This document shows positions 63,748 through 64,000 of a DNA stretch of 64,000 nucleotides, in pieces. How positions within the stretch are numbered: position 1 is the first letter of the stretch; each line of letters starts with the position of its first letter. This DNA comes from UBA2779 sp965232165 (GTDB taxonomy: Bacteria; Spirochaetota; Spirochaetia; DSM-2461). The stretch spans positions 1,116,001-1,180,000 of the forward strand of contig CBDDOY010000001.1 of the NCBI GenBank assembly GCA_965232165.1. Direction: 5' to 3'. Position numbers and translations under genes: made by a program. The notes beneath the pieces are model-generated. The model searched no databases. It was not told the DNA's origin and worked only from the letters and a program-made list of their open reading frames with translations.

Positions 63748-63990
63748 AAAAAGCATCAATTGGATTTTTGAATTTATCAATAGCTTTCTTGGAGACATAT
63801 ATCGTCATTTTAGAGCTTTCGGGTCTCAATAACTCCTGGATATATCTCAAATTAACACCTTGCTCAAGCAGCTGTGTTGAAAAACTGCGGCGCAGCATGG
63901 GGGTGGGGGTGCCGTAACATTTCTGCGAATCCCGGCCTTTAATGATGCCCCTCTCAAAATACTAGCCGCACTGCTCCCCCTGTGTCAAGA
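63748..63990 (-). pseudogene. 3' end of a tyrosine recombinase, copy B
   Basis: The minus strand reads LRRSFSTQLLEQGVNLRYIQELL, SSKMTIYVSK, IDKFKNPIDAFF across frames. It is closely related to copy A at 60303. G-rich runs near 63895-63910 shift the frame. The region from 60539 to 63747 with the restriction-modification genes lies between the two copies. Confidence 0.7.
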
Positions 63991-64000
63991 TAATTCACGG

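Overview
The window looks like chromosomal DNA of a spirochaete, probably a Treponema-like organism. This is inferred from the mix of families (DAACS/cyclase receptors, cNMP-GGDEF proteins, a small zinc-ribbon protein, pheS-pheT layout). There is no rRNA here to confirm it. The genome is rich in short interspersed repeats and decaying genes, yet long genes such as cas9, the cyclase, the helicase/methylase pair, pcrA and pheT are intact. Breakage is therefore concentrated in particular loci and not spread evenly.

Layout. 1-6358: a SorC-type regulator (cut by the window edge) divergent from a 2-oxoacid dehydrogenase operon (E1alpha, E1beta, E2, broken E3). 6402-11600: a minus-strand galactitol-type PTS operon (IIC, IIA, EI, IIB, an Mth938-like protein, a small membrane protein, HPr) in which IIC and EI carry stops or frameshifts. 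11760-12690: IS3-family remnant. 12880-19408: a complete type II-C CRISPR system, with tracrRNA under its own promoter, cas9, cas1, cas2 and a 26-repeat array read from the minus strand with a promoter inside every repeat. 20942-28160: an operon of a periplasmic binding protein, a DAACS transporter fused to a binding protein, a DAACS transporter fused to a dCache sensor and an adenylate cyclase, and an aspartate/glutamate racemase. 29420-39765: a PLD-helicase plus DNA methylase pair followed by a tandem array of REP-associated tyrosine transposase (RAYT) genes, REP palindromes and rhuM fragments. 40071-43168: two overlapping cyclic-nucleotide-binding GGDEF proteins, one also carrying a DHH/DHHA1 phosphodiesterase module.

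43229-56856 is mostly housekeeping: thioesterase, outer-membrane protein, acyltransferase, rpsI-rplM, pcrA, rimO, pheS, pheT and three tRNAs, interrupted by MITE-like repeats. 57120-64000 is accessory: a dead TOTE-type helicase, a DUF2177 membrane protein, a HARE-domain protein, two methyltransferases and a restriction endonuclease, with the 3' ends of two related tyrosine recombinases bracketing the restriction-modification cassette.

The most interesting biology is the 20942-28160 operon. It joins acidic-amino-acid-type transport or sensing directly to cAMP synthesis in one polypeptide, with a racemase beside it. About 12 kb downstream sit two proteins that combine cNMP binding with c-di-nucleotide domains and could be effectors. 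The link between these two loci is inference. The RAYT/REP/rhuM array is a second striking structure, with recombination products at several stages of decay.
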